Source of the DNA: Candidatus Bathyarchaeota archaeon
GTDB lineage: Archaea; Thermoproteota; Bathyarchaeia; Bathyarchaeales; Bathycorpusculaceae
Assembly (NCBI GenBank): GCA_903901015.1
Contig: CAIUPH010000026.1
Span: 62,001 to 126,000 of the forward strand
DNA length: 64,000 nucleotides
Direction of reading: 5' to 3'
Shown: positions 44,817 to 53,268 of the stretch, one piece after another
How the letters are laid out: the number at the start of each line of letters is the position of its first letter
Numbering within the stretch: position 1 is the stretch's first letter
The notes under the pieces: generated by a model
Seen by the model: the letters and a program-made list of their open reading frames with translations, nothing else
The model's database searches: none
Told to the model about the DNA's origin: nothing
Program-made: the position numbers and the translations under genes

Positions 44817-45716
44817 ATGAAGATCGGTGTAACAGCGCCAGTTTACGTGAACAACGAAGAACACAAGAAATACCTTGATTTGACAACTAAATCCATTGTT
44901 TCTTCAAAACACGAAATCGTTTGGGTGCCCTGCGAAAACTACGTTAACCCCACTTTTCAACCGCTTGTTTATGTCTTCGGCCATCCACCAAGCGAGACCA
45001 GAATCCTTAATCCAGAGGGAAAACAGAGCGTTTCTCACGCGTGGAATCTGGGCATCGAAGAAGGCAATATGGCAGGATGCGATTACATCTTGGTAATCAA
45101 CACGGACATTGTGTTCAAAAGCAACACAATCGACAGATTGGTTGATTTTGCCCAGAAACATCCTGAAGCCGTAATGTGGACGGGCACCGAATGTGAAGAC
45201 CTACCAAGCTTAGAGTCGTGCCCCGAAAACGAGAACATAACCATGAACCCGCATTATTCATGTTTCCTGGTTAAACACGACTTTTTCAGCCATGTGGGGA
45301 ACTTCGACGAAAATTTTGCGCCGTCATACTGCGAAGACGTAGACATGTACACGCGGCTGTTGCTTTCAGAAAAAAAAGCTTACAAGTACGGCGGCGCCCG
45401 ATTCTACCATTTCGGCTCGCGGACCATAAAATCCGATGAAGCTCTCCTGAAAAATAATTCGAGAACTCACAGCAGATGTCAGCTTTATTTTTCTGAGAAA
45501 TGGGGTTCTCCCATGATTGAGGATGTTGAGAAGATTAAGACAGTTTTTTTTAAGCATCCCTACAATGAAGCGGATAAACCATTGAGTTACTGGAGGCCCC
45601 CCCAAAACTCGGGGAAGTTGAGGGATGCTCTTCCTTTGTCTGTTCAGTTTTCGTTTGTTTCATTCTTGAATTGGATGAAACGAACTAAAAACCGAGTTAA
45701 ACCACACCGAAATTGA
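44817..45716 (+). CDS. family 2 glycosyltransferase
   Basis: 299 aa. MKIGVTAPVYVNNEEHKKYL at the start, VINTDIVFKS as the D-x-D metal site, and FDENFAPSYCEDVDMYTRLL as the acceptor/catalytic segment (rhamnosyl-type GT2 pattern). ATG 44817. Last gene of the glycan island; the next gene is 6 nt from its stop on the other strand. Confidence 0.85.
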   Translation: MKIGVTAPVYVNNEEHKKYLDLTTKSIVSSKHEIVWVPCENYVNPTFQPLVYVFGHPPSETRILNPEGKQSVSHAWNLGIEEGNMAGCDYILVINTDIVFKSNTIDRLVDFAQKHPEAVMWTGTECEDLPSLESCPENENITMNPHYSCFLVKHDFFSHVGNFDENFAPSYCEDVDMYTRLLLSEKKAYKYGGARFYHFGSRTIKSDEALLKNNSRTHSRCQLYFSEKWGSPMIEDVEKIKTVFFKHPYNEADKPLSYWRPPQNSGKLRDALPLSVQFSFVSFLNWMKRTKNRVKPHRN

Positions 45717-45721
45717 AGTTG

Positions 45722-45991
45722 CTAAAGCAGAAGAGCTACTAAAAGCTCATTTAGTTCCTGCTTGTTCTTGACTCCTCTAAAGATTGCTTTGCCCGTGGAG
45801 TATACGCGGAATGATTGGCCTTGGAAGGTTAACTCGAAAATTATCCCAGCAATCTTGTTCTTGAGGGTGGCTTTTTTCAGGATGTTGGAGATTGCCTCGT
45901 CCTTCTTCTCGTACTTGAACACTACTATAACGTCGCTTTCTGCCCCACATGTTCCCTCGATTCGAGACACGTAATCGTCGACTGTGGCCAT
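45722..45991 (-). CDS. small protein with TBP-half-like pattern, last gene of the Fe-S operon
   Basis: 89 aa. IIFELTFQGQSFRVYSTGKA followed by IFRGVKNKQELNELL resembles one repeat of a TATA-binding protein (strand-turn-strand then helix), but only by eye. ATG 45991 overlaps the stop of the desulfurase gene in TAATG, so it belongs to that operon. Function unknown. Confidence 0.5.
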   Translation of the reverse strand: MATVDDYVSRIEGTCGAESDVIVVFKYEKKDEAISNILKKATLKNKIAGIIFELTFQGQSFRVYSTGKAIFRGVKNKQELNELLVALLL

Positions 45992-47217
45992 TAGAGCTGC
46001 TCAAACTCCTTCAAGACTTCAAGGAAACGGTCCACTTCTTGCTGCGTGTTGTAGATGTAGAAGCTTGCGCGGGCTGAGGATTCCAGCTTGAAAATCTCGT
46101 GAAGCGGCTGAGCACAGTGGTATCCGCTGCGCATCATGACGCCGTAGTTGTCGAAGAACAATGCAACGTCGTGCGAAGACAAGCCTTTTACGCCGAAGGG
46201 TATGATTCCCAGTTTCTTTGAAAGGTCGCTTGGACCGTAAACGGTTACTTTGCTGCATTCCTTCATGCGCTCGGAAGCGTACTTAGTTAATTCTTTCTCA
46301 TGGCTCAAAACGTTGTCCATGCCTAAAGCTTCAAGGTACTTGACAGCTGCTCCCAAGCCGATTGCGCCGCCGATGTTCGGGGTGCCAGCCTCAAATTTCC
46401 ATGGTAACTCATTCCATGAGACGCTGCATTGGCCTTGGCTAACGGAGACTTCCTTTATCATTTCGCCGCCGCCCATGAATGGAGGCATCTTTTCAAGCAC
46501 TTCTTTCTTGCCGTAGAATACTCCGATGCCTGTGGGGGCGAGCATTTTGTGTCCTGAAAAAGCAAGAAAATCCATGTCTAAATCTTGAACGTTGACCTTC
46601 ATGTGGGGCATTGATTGGGCGCCGTCGACAAGCATCAAGGCGCCGTTGTCATGCGCTACTTTGCCGATGCGTTTAACGTCGTTGATTACGCCTGTAACGT
46701 TTGAAACATGGCTTAGGCAGGCTATCTTTGTTTTTTTGGAGATTTTGCTTTCAAAGTCGTCGTAGTCCAGTGTGCCGTCGGGGTGGACGTTGGCGTATTT
46801 GATTGTGAAGCCCTTTATTTTGGCGGTGATTTCCCAGGGAACGATGTTGCTGTGGTGCTCCATGAGCGAAACCAGAACCTCATCACCCTTGCCAAGATTG
46901 CTTAGTCCCCATGAATAAGCCACCAAGTTGATGGCTTCCGTTGTGCCCCTGACAAAAACGACTTCGCTGGAGCTTTTGGCGTTGATGAATTTAGCGATGG
47001 TTTCGCGGGATGTCTCGTAGAGGTCGGTTGCTTCCAGTGAGAGGGTGTGGACGGCTCGGTGGACGTTGCCGTTGTGGTTTTCGTAGAAGTCCGTTACGGC
47101 GTCGATGACTTGGCGTGGTTTCTGGGTGGTTGCAGCGTTGTCAAAGTAGATTAGGGGGCTGCCGTTTATTTTCCGATTCAGGATTGGAAAGTCTTGTCGT
47201 GGGGCTATGGCATCTAT
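45991..47217 (-). CDS. sufS: cysteine desulfurase, SufS type, without a canonical start
   Basis: About 408 aa if translation begins at ATA 47217. DFPILNRKINGSPLIYFDNAATT is the family N-terminus and lies before the first usable TTG (46926). The PLP lysine is in SGHKMLAPTGIG, the persulfide cysteine in RSGYHCAQPL. PLP enzyme that releases sulfur from cysteine for Fe-S assembly. No ATG, GTG or TTG exists in frame between an upstream TGA and 46926. An ATG at 47213 is in another frame; one missing base after it would fix the gene. Confidence 0.85.
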   Translation of the reverse strand: MDAIAPRQDFPILNRKINGSPLIYFDNAATTQKPRQVIDAVTDFYENHNGNVHRAVHTLSLEATDLYETSRETIAKFINAKSSSEVVFVRGTTEAINLVAYSWGLSNLGKGDEVLVSLMEHHSNIVPWEITAKIKGFTIKYANVHPDGTLDYDDFESKISKKTKIACLSHVSNVTGVINDVKRIGKVAHDNGALMLVDGAQSMPHMKVNVQDLDMDFLAFSGHKMLAPTGIGVFYGKKEVLEKMPPFMGGGEMIKEVSVSQGQCSVSWNELPWKFEAGTPNIGGAIGLGAAVKYLEALGMDNVLSHEKELTKYASERMKECSKVTVYGPSDLSKKLGIIPFGVKGLSSHDVALFFDNYGVMMRSGYHCAQPLHEIFKLESSARASFYIYNTQQEVDRFLEVLKEFEQL

Positions 47218-47726
47218 GATTTTTTTTCTGCCTCAGGTTTTAGCCTCTTAGAGAGTGTCTTTGCCAGTTCTTCCTCTTCTAATGCTTGTTTTTCTTCGAA
47301 TGTGTGTTCTTTAGGCAGCCAGCTTGGTGCTTCGACATTTCTCTGTGTGAAATACTGTCGGATGGCACGTTTCAAGGCACCGACTGCGAGGACTCCGCAG
47401 TGGAATTTAACGTCAGGTAACCCGCCGATTTCCTCCACCACACGTTTCCACGTGATGTCATTCCACGCAGCTTCCAAACTCATGCACTTTATCATTTCAG
47501 TGACGATGCTGGAGGTGGCGATGTTGGCGGCGCAGCCGTAGCTTTCAAACTGCGCTTTCTCAATGATGTCTTTGTCGCTGATTTTCAAATAGAAAGTTAT
47601 CATGTCTCCGCAGGCAGGGTTTCCTGCAACGGCGACGACTGTGGCATCTTCCATTTTGCCAAGGTTCTTTGGGTTACGGAATAAATCCATGATTTTTGGG
47701 TTATACGGTAAGGGCATACGTGACAT
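47214..47726 (-). CDS. iscU: Fe-S scaffold protein, IscU/NifU-like
   Basis: 170 aa. All three cluster-binding cysteines are present: GNPACGD, ESYGCAANIATSS and KFHCGVLAVGALK. It receives sulfur from desulfurase and iron and hands on the cluster. The C-terminus has a charged tail (LEEEELAKTLSKRL). Its start lies 2 nt after the nifS-like stop, and its stop touches the sufS start region. Confidence 0.93.
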   Translation of the reverse strand: MSRMPLPYNPKIMDLFRNPKNLGKMEDATVVAVAGNPACGDMITFYLKISDKDIIEKAQFESYGCAANIATSSIVTEMIKCMSLEAAWNDITWKRVVEEIGGLPDVKFHCGVLAVGALKRAIRQYFTQRNVEAPSWLPKEHTFEEKQALEEEELAKTLSKRLKPEAEKKS

Positions 47727-47728
47727 TT

Positions 47729-48952
47729 TTAATCTACTCCTGTTGAGCCAACTATCCCTCTGATACGGTTGACAGCTGTAGGTAGAACCTTCAGAACGTA
47801 AGCTATATCTTCTTCTGTGTGGGCGCGAGTGACTTTCATGAGTATGCTGCCGTGTGCTTCACTGTAGTGGCGTCCGATAGCGACGAGCACGTGGCTGGGC
47901 TGCAAAAGTCTTCTGCTGCATGCGCTTCCGCTTGAAACGTAGACGCCGCTAAGACTCAGCTCGATTGTTAATGCTTCGCCTTCTGCGCGGAGTATGCTTA
48001 CGTTTGCGTTGTCTGGAGAGCGTTTGTCGCCTTTTGGACCGTTAAAGCGCAAGTCATCAAGCTCGTTGAATATGCCGTCGACAAGTTTGTCGCGCAGCGT
48101 TCGCATCTTGGTGGTGTTTGCTTCAAAGTTCTCGAAAGCAAGCTCGGAAGCCTTGGTGAAGCCGACGATTAACGGGGTGTTTTCGACGCCTGGCCAAAGT
48201 TTTTGTGTGCCAATTTGCCCTTCGAGGATGCGCTCCATGTTTATGCCGCTTTTAAGGTACATTGCGCCCATACCTCTTGGACCCTGAATCTTGTAGCTGC
48301 TAAGGGTGGCTAAGTCCACGTTTAGGTTCTGCACGTTTAAGGGGATTCTGCCGTATGCGTCTGAAGCGTCGGTGTGGAAGAGGGCGTGTGGGTTTTTGGC
48401 TTTAACGATGTCCACGGCTTCCTTGATGGGCTGGATTGTGCCGACCTCGTTGTTTACCGATGAGATGCTGACCAGTATGGTTTCGCTGTCGACTGCTTCT
48501 TTGAGTTTCTCCAGATTAACGAAGCCTTCGTTGTTGACTGGGATTTTCTGGGTTGTGAAACCGTATTTCTGCATCATCTCGGCTACTTGGAGCACGTTGA
48601 TGGGTTCGATTTCTGAGATTACGATTTTTTTGCCCTTGCCTTTCTGTGCAAAGCATGAGCCCATTATGGCTTGGTTGTTGGCTTCGGTTTCGCTTGGGGT
48701 GAAAGTGATTTCTTCAAGGTTTTTGGCGCCTATGTATTTGCTGATTTTTTTGAAGCTGTTCATTATGACTTCGAACGCTTCCCAGCCGGGTTTGTGGGTT
48801 AGCGTGGGGTTGCCGTAGGCGGTCTTGTTGAAGTAAGGCAGCATCGCATCCACCACTTCCTGTGGGACGATGCAGGAGTTTTCGTTGTCTAAGTAAACCT
48901 CATGTTTTATGCCCTCGTGCAGTTTGAGGAGCGCTTTTACGTTTTCAACCAT
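47729..48952 (-). CDS. NifS/IscS-like protein with altered active site
   Basis: 407 aa, class V PLP aminotransferase fold. The persulfide cysteine loop GSACSRRLLQPSHVL and the lysine in LSSYKIQGPRGMG are kept. Two usual features differ: N-terminal YLDNENSC in place of YLDNAATT, and ISEIEPINVL where IscS has the catalytic EHKAVL, so the active-site histidine is replaced by proline. SAHK is SSYK. The true desulfurase may be the SufS-like neighbour, and this one may be altered in activity. ATG 48952. Confidence 0.85.
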   Translation of the reverse strand: MVENVKALLKLHEGIKHEVYLDNENSCIVPQEVVDAMLPYFNKTAYGNPTLTHKPGWEAFEVIMNSFKKISKYIGAKNLEEITFTPSETEANNQAIMGSCFAQKGKGKKIVISEIEPINVLQVAEMMQKYGFTTQKIPVNNEGFVNLEKLKEAVDSETILVSISSVNNEVGTIQPIKEAVDIVKAKNPHALFHTDASDAYGRIPLNVQNLNVDLATLSSYKIQGPRGMGAMYLKSGINMERILEGQIGTQKLWPGVENTPLIVGFTKASELAFENFEANTTKMRTLRDKLVDGIFNELDDLRFNGPKGDKRSPDNANVSILRAEGEALTIELSLSGVYVSSGSACSRRLLQPSHVLVAIGRHYSEAHGSILMKVTRAHTEEDIAYVLKVLPTAVNRIRGIVGSTGVD

Positions 48953-49237
48953 ACAGTATCCTACCTGAATTTTTTGGGACAGATAAACTCGTTCTATCCT
49001 TGCTAGTATCTAGTTCAAGTAAAAAAACCTAACCGCGGCAAGCCTTCCCAACTCGCATTTTTCTAAAGTTAATTTCTGTCTTTAAAAAAAGATTTGAACA
49101 GAAAAACTGTGTCTCCATTGTAGTTTAAAGATTTACATGGAAAGAATATCAAATTTCTAAACAAATGGCTGTGAATTAAACTAAATTTAAATAGAACTTA
49201 AGAAAATAGAGGCGCTTGGGGATGTTATACGGCTGCA

Positions 49238-49411
49238 ATGTTTGAAATAAGAAATACAATGAACGGCAAATTCTACTGGAGATTCAAAGCAATCAACGGC
49301 GAATTAGTTGCAACAAGCGAGGTTTACGAGACAAAACAGGACTGCAAAAACGGCATAGACTGCATCATGAGCAACGCGGTTTTTGCCGCTATCCGCGACC
49401 AAACCGTCTAA
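49238..49411 (+). CDS. DUF1508 (YegP-like) mini-protein
   Basis: 57 aa, single DUF1508 repeat. MFEIRNTMNGKFYWRFKA and NGELVATSEVYETKQDCKNG match the family, whose single domain often works as a dimer. GAGG at 49209-49212 lies upstream but at a long distance. Function of the family is not established. The gap before it (48953-49237) shows an AT-rich promoter-like stretch at about 49185-49198 and nothing else. Confidence 0.75.
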   Translation: MFEIRNTMNGKFYWRFKAINGELVATSEVYETKQDCKNGIDCIMSNAVFAAIRDQTV

Positions 49412-49555
49412 GCCCTTCATTTTTCTTTTTTTCCAGACCCAGAAGTTTAACATTGTTTTTTCAATTTCTGAGTTAAACATCGGGCGAAAAAACCTTCAAG
49501 TTACAAAAAAACTCTAATAACCCATCCAAAACCATACTATCCAACAACCAAATTA

Positions 49556-51844
49556 TTGGCGAATACCTTGAAGATTGCAGAGTTATCCGTGCCCGAATCC
49601 GTCAAAGAAGTCCTGCTTGGCTTGGGAATATCCGAGTTGTTTCCGCCTCAGGAAGACTGCATACTGGCAGGAGTGCTCGATGGCAAAAACATCGTTTTAG
49701 CCAGCCCGACAGCTTCAGGCAAGACGTTGATTGCGGAGCTCTGCGCGCTCAAACATGTATTGGAGAGAGGGGGCAAAGTCATCTACCTCTCACCGTTGCG
49801 GGCTTTGGCAAGCGAGAAGTTTGAGGAATTCAAAAAATACTGCACCATCAAAAAGCCAGATGGAAGAGAAGTTTCGGTGGGCATCAGCACGGGCGACTTT
49901 GACAGCGCCGACAACTGGCTTGAACGATACGATGTCATCATAACTACAAACGAGAAAGCCGACTCGCTGCTGCGTCACCGCGCCAAATGGATGGACACCA
50001 TTTCGTTGGTTGTTGCCGACGAAATTCACCTGTTAAACGACGGCGGACGCGGACCAACCTTAGAAATCGTGTTGGCAAGACTCATGCAGGTTAACCCCCT
50101 TATCCAGATTTTAGCGTTAAGCGCCACCATCAACAACGTGGATGAAATCGCAGGTTGGCTCAACGCCAAATACATCGTGACCGAATGGCGTCCCATAAAT
50201 CTCAAAGAAGGCGTCATGCTTCAAGCTGAAGTCCAATACAAAGATGGTTCCTCAAGGAAGGTGGAACAAGAAACCCACTTTACCATCATAAACATGGTTT
50301 TAGACACCCTCAAGAACGGTGGGCAAGCGTTGATTTTTGCTTCCACACGGCGCAACGCGGTTTCAGCGGCTAAAACCGTTGCAACTCACATGGATAAGGC
50401 GCTTTACCCGAAATCGGGTTCAAAACTGGTTAAACGTTCGTTAGAGGAGAAAACACGCAAGGTTCTCGATGAAGAAGCTAAGAAAATCCTCGATGCAGGC
50501 GAACGAACAGGTTTGAGCGAGGAACTTGCCGATTTGGTTCGCTGCGCCACGGCATATCACCATGCAGGGCTGTCGGGGGCTCACCGCAAAATAATCGAAG
50601 ACGCATTCAAAGACCGAAAAATCAAGGTTTTAACCGCCACCCCAACGCTGGCATGGGGCGTCAACTTGCCCGCACGCACAGTCATAATCCAAGATTACCG
50701 CCGCTTCGAAGCTGGACTTGGCAACTACCCCATAAGCGTCCTGGATTACAAGCAGATGGCAGGGCGGGCGGGAAGACCAAAATACGACAAATTCGGCGAA
50801 TCCGTACTCATCGCAAAAACAGCCGACGAAGCCGACTTCCTCATGGAAAACTATGTGATGGCGAAAACCGAGAAAATCTGGTCCCGCCTCGCAGTCGAAA
50901 AAATCATCCGCACCCACGTGCTCTCAACGATAGCTTCAGGCTACGCAGACACAGAGCAGGGTATCTACGAGTTTTTCGGAAAAACCTTCTACGCTTACCA
51001 ATTCGACGTGAAAGCCATCAAAAGCGTCATAGACAAAATCCTGCGTTTCCTCGATGAAGAAGACATGATCTGCGTTGCAGGCAACCGCCTCTTAGCCACT
51101 AAATTCGGCAAGCGCATAAGCGAACTCTACATCGACCCCCTCTCTGGCGTAATCATCAGGGATGCCTTGCAGAGTAAACCCCCGATTCTAACTGAGTTCA
51201 GTCTGCTGCATTTAGTTTCGCATACACCCGACATGGGTCCGATAATGCGCCCCTACCAGCGTGAAATGGAGCAGTTAACCATTCAAACTGAAAATCACAT
51301 GCAAGAATTATTCACCGACCCCCCAGACCAACTGCGTGACCACATCGGCTACGCAGAATTCCTAGGCGAAGTCAAAACCGCCATGGTTATGAACAACTGG
51401 ATAGAGGAGTTGCCCGAGGAAAAAATCATCGAACGCTTCAGTGTTCAGCCCGGAGACCTATATCGAACCGTTGAAACCGCCAAGTGGCTCCTCCACGCCA
51501 TAGACGAGTTGTCGCCTGTTGTAGCTAAAAACAAGGAAGTCCCAGCGTTAAGCCACGAACTCGTTGAACGCGTTTCCAAAGGCATCAAGAGGGAGCTGTT
51601 GCCCATTGTGGCGTTGGAGGGCGTTGGCAGAGTCCGCGGGCGCATCATATTCAACGCAGGATATCAAACGATTCCAGACCTCAAGCACGCCTCGATAGAA
51701 GAACTCACCAACCTGCCATCCGTGGGTCCAAGGTTAGCCAAGAAAATCAAGGAGCAGGTCGGCGGCTTCGTCAAAAAAGAAGAATGGGCAGATTTAGGAA
51801 AAGCCCCTGAAGGAACGCCGCAGAAAGGCTTGTTTGAGTTTTAA
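49556..51844 (+). CDS. hel308: ATP-dependent DNA helicase, Hel308/Ski2 type
   Basis: 762 aa. Motif I ASPTASGKT (49-57), motif II DEIH, motif III LSATIN, motif VI QMAGRAGRPKYD. A winged-helix and ratchet region follow; the C-terminal helix-hairpin-helix (VALEGVGRVRGRIIF, NLPSVGPRLAKKIKE) is the Hel308 hallmark for forked DNA. Acts at stalled replication forks and in repair. TTG 49556 (MANTLKIAELSVPESV). Overlaps purB by 4 nt at the 3' ends. Confidence 0.93.
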   Translation: MANTLKIAELSVPESVKEVLLGLGISELFPPQEDCILAGVLDGKNIVLASPTASGKTLIAELCALKHVLERGGKVIYLSPLRALASEKFEEFKKYCTIKKPDGREVSVGISTGDFDSADNWLERYDVIITTNEKADSLLRHRAKWMDTISLVVADEIHLLNDGGRGPTLEIVLARLMQVNPLIQILALSATINNVDEIAGWLNAKYIVTEWRPINLKEGVMLQAEVQYKDGSSRKVEQETHFTIINMVLDTLKNGGQALIFASTRRNAVSAAKTVATHMDKALYPKSGSKLVKRSLEEKTRKVLDEEAKKILDAGERTGLSEELADLVRCATAYHHAGLSGAHRKIIEDAFKDRKIKVLTATPTLAWGVNLPARTVIIQDYRRFEAGLGNYPISVLDYKQMAGRAGRPKYDKFGESVLIAKTADEADFLMENYVMAKTEKIWSRLAVEKIIRTHVLSTIASGYADTEQGIYEFFGKTFYAYQFDVKAIKSVIDKILRFLDEEDMICVAGNRLLATKFGKRISELYIDPLSGVIIRDALQSKPPILTEFSLLHLVSHTPDMGPIMRPYQREMEQLTIQTENHMQELFTDPPDQLRDHIGYAEFLGEVKTAMVMNNWIEELPEEKIIERFSVQPGDLYRTVETAKWLLHAIDELSPVVAKNKEVPALSHELVERVSKGIKRELLPIVALEGVGRVRGRIIFNAGYQTIPDLKHASIEELTNLPSVGPRLAKKIKEQVGGFVKKEEWADLGKAPEGTPQKGLFEF

Positions 51845-53178
51845 GCTCCCTTTGCAAAGCGCTCAGCTTGCTTAACCGCGGTGCCCAAGTAGTTTTTGGG
51901 GTCGAGTGCGTGGTCGATTTCTTTTTCGCTGAGTTTGCTGCACATGAATTTGTCTTCCATGAGCACCTGCTTGAAGTCTTTTTTGTCAAGTGCGCTCTGG
52001 ATGGTTAGTTTTCTTAGCATTTCGTGGGCGTCTTGCCTGTTTACGCCTTTCTTTGCCAGCGCCATCATCACTGACTCCGACATTGCGCGTCCCTGAGTCA
52101 ACGACAGGTTAGCGAGCATGCGTTCGCTGTCAACGCGCAGGTTCGCGACGATGTTGCACATAAGATTGAGGATGTAGTCGAGCAGTATGTTTGATTCTGG
52201 GAGGATGAAGCGTTCGGCTGAGGACTGGGTTAAGTCGCGTTCGTGCCATGTAACCATGTCTTCCAAGGCTGGAGTGCTGAGGCTGCGGACGATTCGGGCT
52301 AAACCGCACACGCGCTCGCAGGTTTCAGGATTCTGCTTGTGAGGCATTGTGGAGCTGCCGACTTGTTTTTTTGCTTCAAACGACTCGAAGAGCTCGGCGA
52401 TTTCGGGGCGCTGGAGCTCGCGGATTTCAGTTGCGAAATTCTCAAGTGACGAAGCCACTGACGCGTAGATGCAGATGAGTTCTGCGTAGCGGTCTCTTTG
52501 TACGATTTGCGTGGAGATTTCAGCCGCTTGGAGTCCGAGCCGCTTCATGACGAGTTGCTGAATCTGCTCGGCGTGCTCCCCCAAACCTGCTTGTGTGCCG
52601 ACGGCGCCGCTTATTTTGCCGACTAAAACCCGTTTTTTGCATTCTTCTATGCGTTCTATGTGCCTGTTGATTTCGTATCCCCAGACGGCGAACTTGAAGC
52701 CCAACGTGATGGGTAAAGCGTGTTGCCCGTGAGTTCGCCCTATCATGACGGTATCTTTGTGGAGAAGCGCTTGTTTTTGCAAAATAACCTTGAATTCAAC
52801 GAGCCTTTTCTCGATGACGCCCAGCGCGTCTTTGAGTTGGAGAGCATTGGCTGTGTCCACGATGTCATAGCTCGTTGCCCCGAGGTGAACGTAGGCGCCG
52901 CTTTCCCCGCAAACCTCACTGAGCACGCGTACCAACGAGGCAATGTCATGTTTAATTTCCTTCTCAATCTCCTTCACCCGCTCAACCTTCACGTATTTTG
53001 TTGAAGCCATCGACGCGATTTTCTCCGCATCCTTCAATGGAATGTTTCCCACTTGAGCATGTGCCAACGCTAGCGCAGCTTCAACATTCAAGAGTTTTTG
53101 GACGCGGGTTTCTTCATCGAAGATTTTAAGCATTTCTGGCGTACCATAACGACCAGTGTCGATTGGAAGGATAGGCAA
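51841..53178 (-). CDS. purB: adenylosuccinate lyase
   Basis: 445 aa. Fumarase-superfamily signature SSTMPHKQNPETCE; catalytic His in RTHGQHALPITLG; GATSYDIVDTANALQL is the first conserved block. Cleaves adenylosuccinate and SAICAR in purine synthesis. Normal length; ATG 53178. Confidence 0.95.
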   Translation of the reverse strand: MPILPIDTGRYGTPEMLKIFDEETRVQKLLNVEAALALAHAQVGNIPLKDAEKIASMASTKYVKVERVKEIEKEIKHDIASLVRVLSEVCGESGAYVHLGATSYDIVDTANALQLKDALGVIEKRLVEFKVILQKQALLHKDTVMIGRTHGQHALPITLGFKFAVWGYEINRHIERIEECKKRVLVGKISGAVGTQAGLGEHAEQIQQLVMKRLGLQAAEISTQIVQRDRYAELICIYASVASSLENFATEIRELQRPEIAELFESFEAKKQVGSSTMPHKQNPETCERVCGLARIVRSLSTPALEDMVTWHERDLTQSSAERFILPESNILLDYILNLMCNIVANLRVDSERMLANLSLTQGRAMSESVMMALAKKGVNRQDAHEMLRKLTIQSALDKKDFKQVLMEDKFMCSKLSEKEIDHALDPKNYLGTAVKQAERFAKGA

Positions 53179-53268
53179 GACTGTGTAACCTCAAAGAGGG
53201 ATATGCAGATTAAACATTAATGTTTTACCAATACACTAACACAGGATAATTAGTCTAGGTGTGGAACG

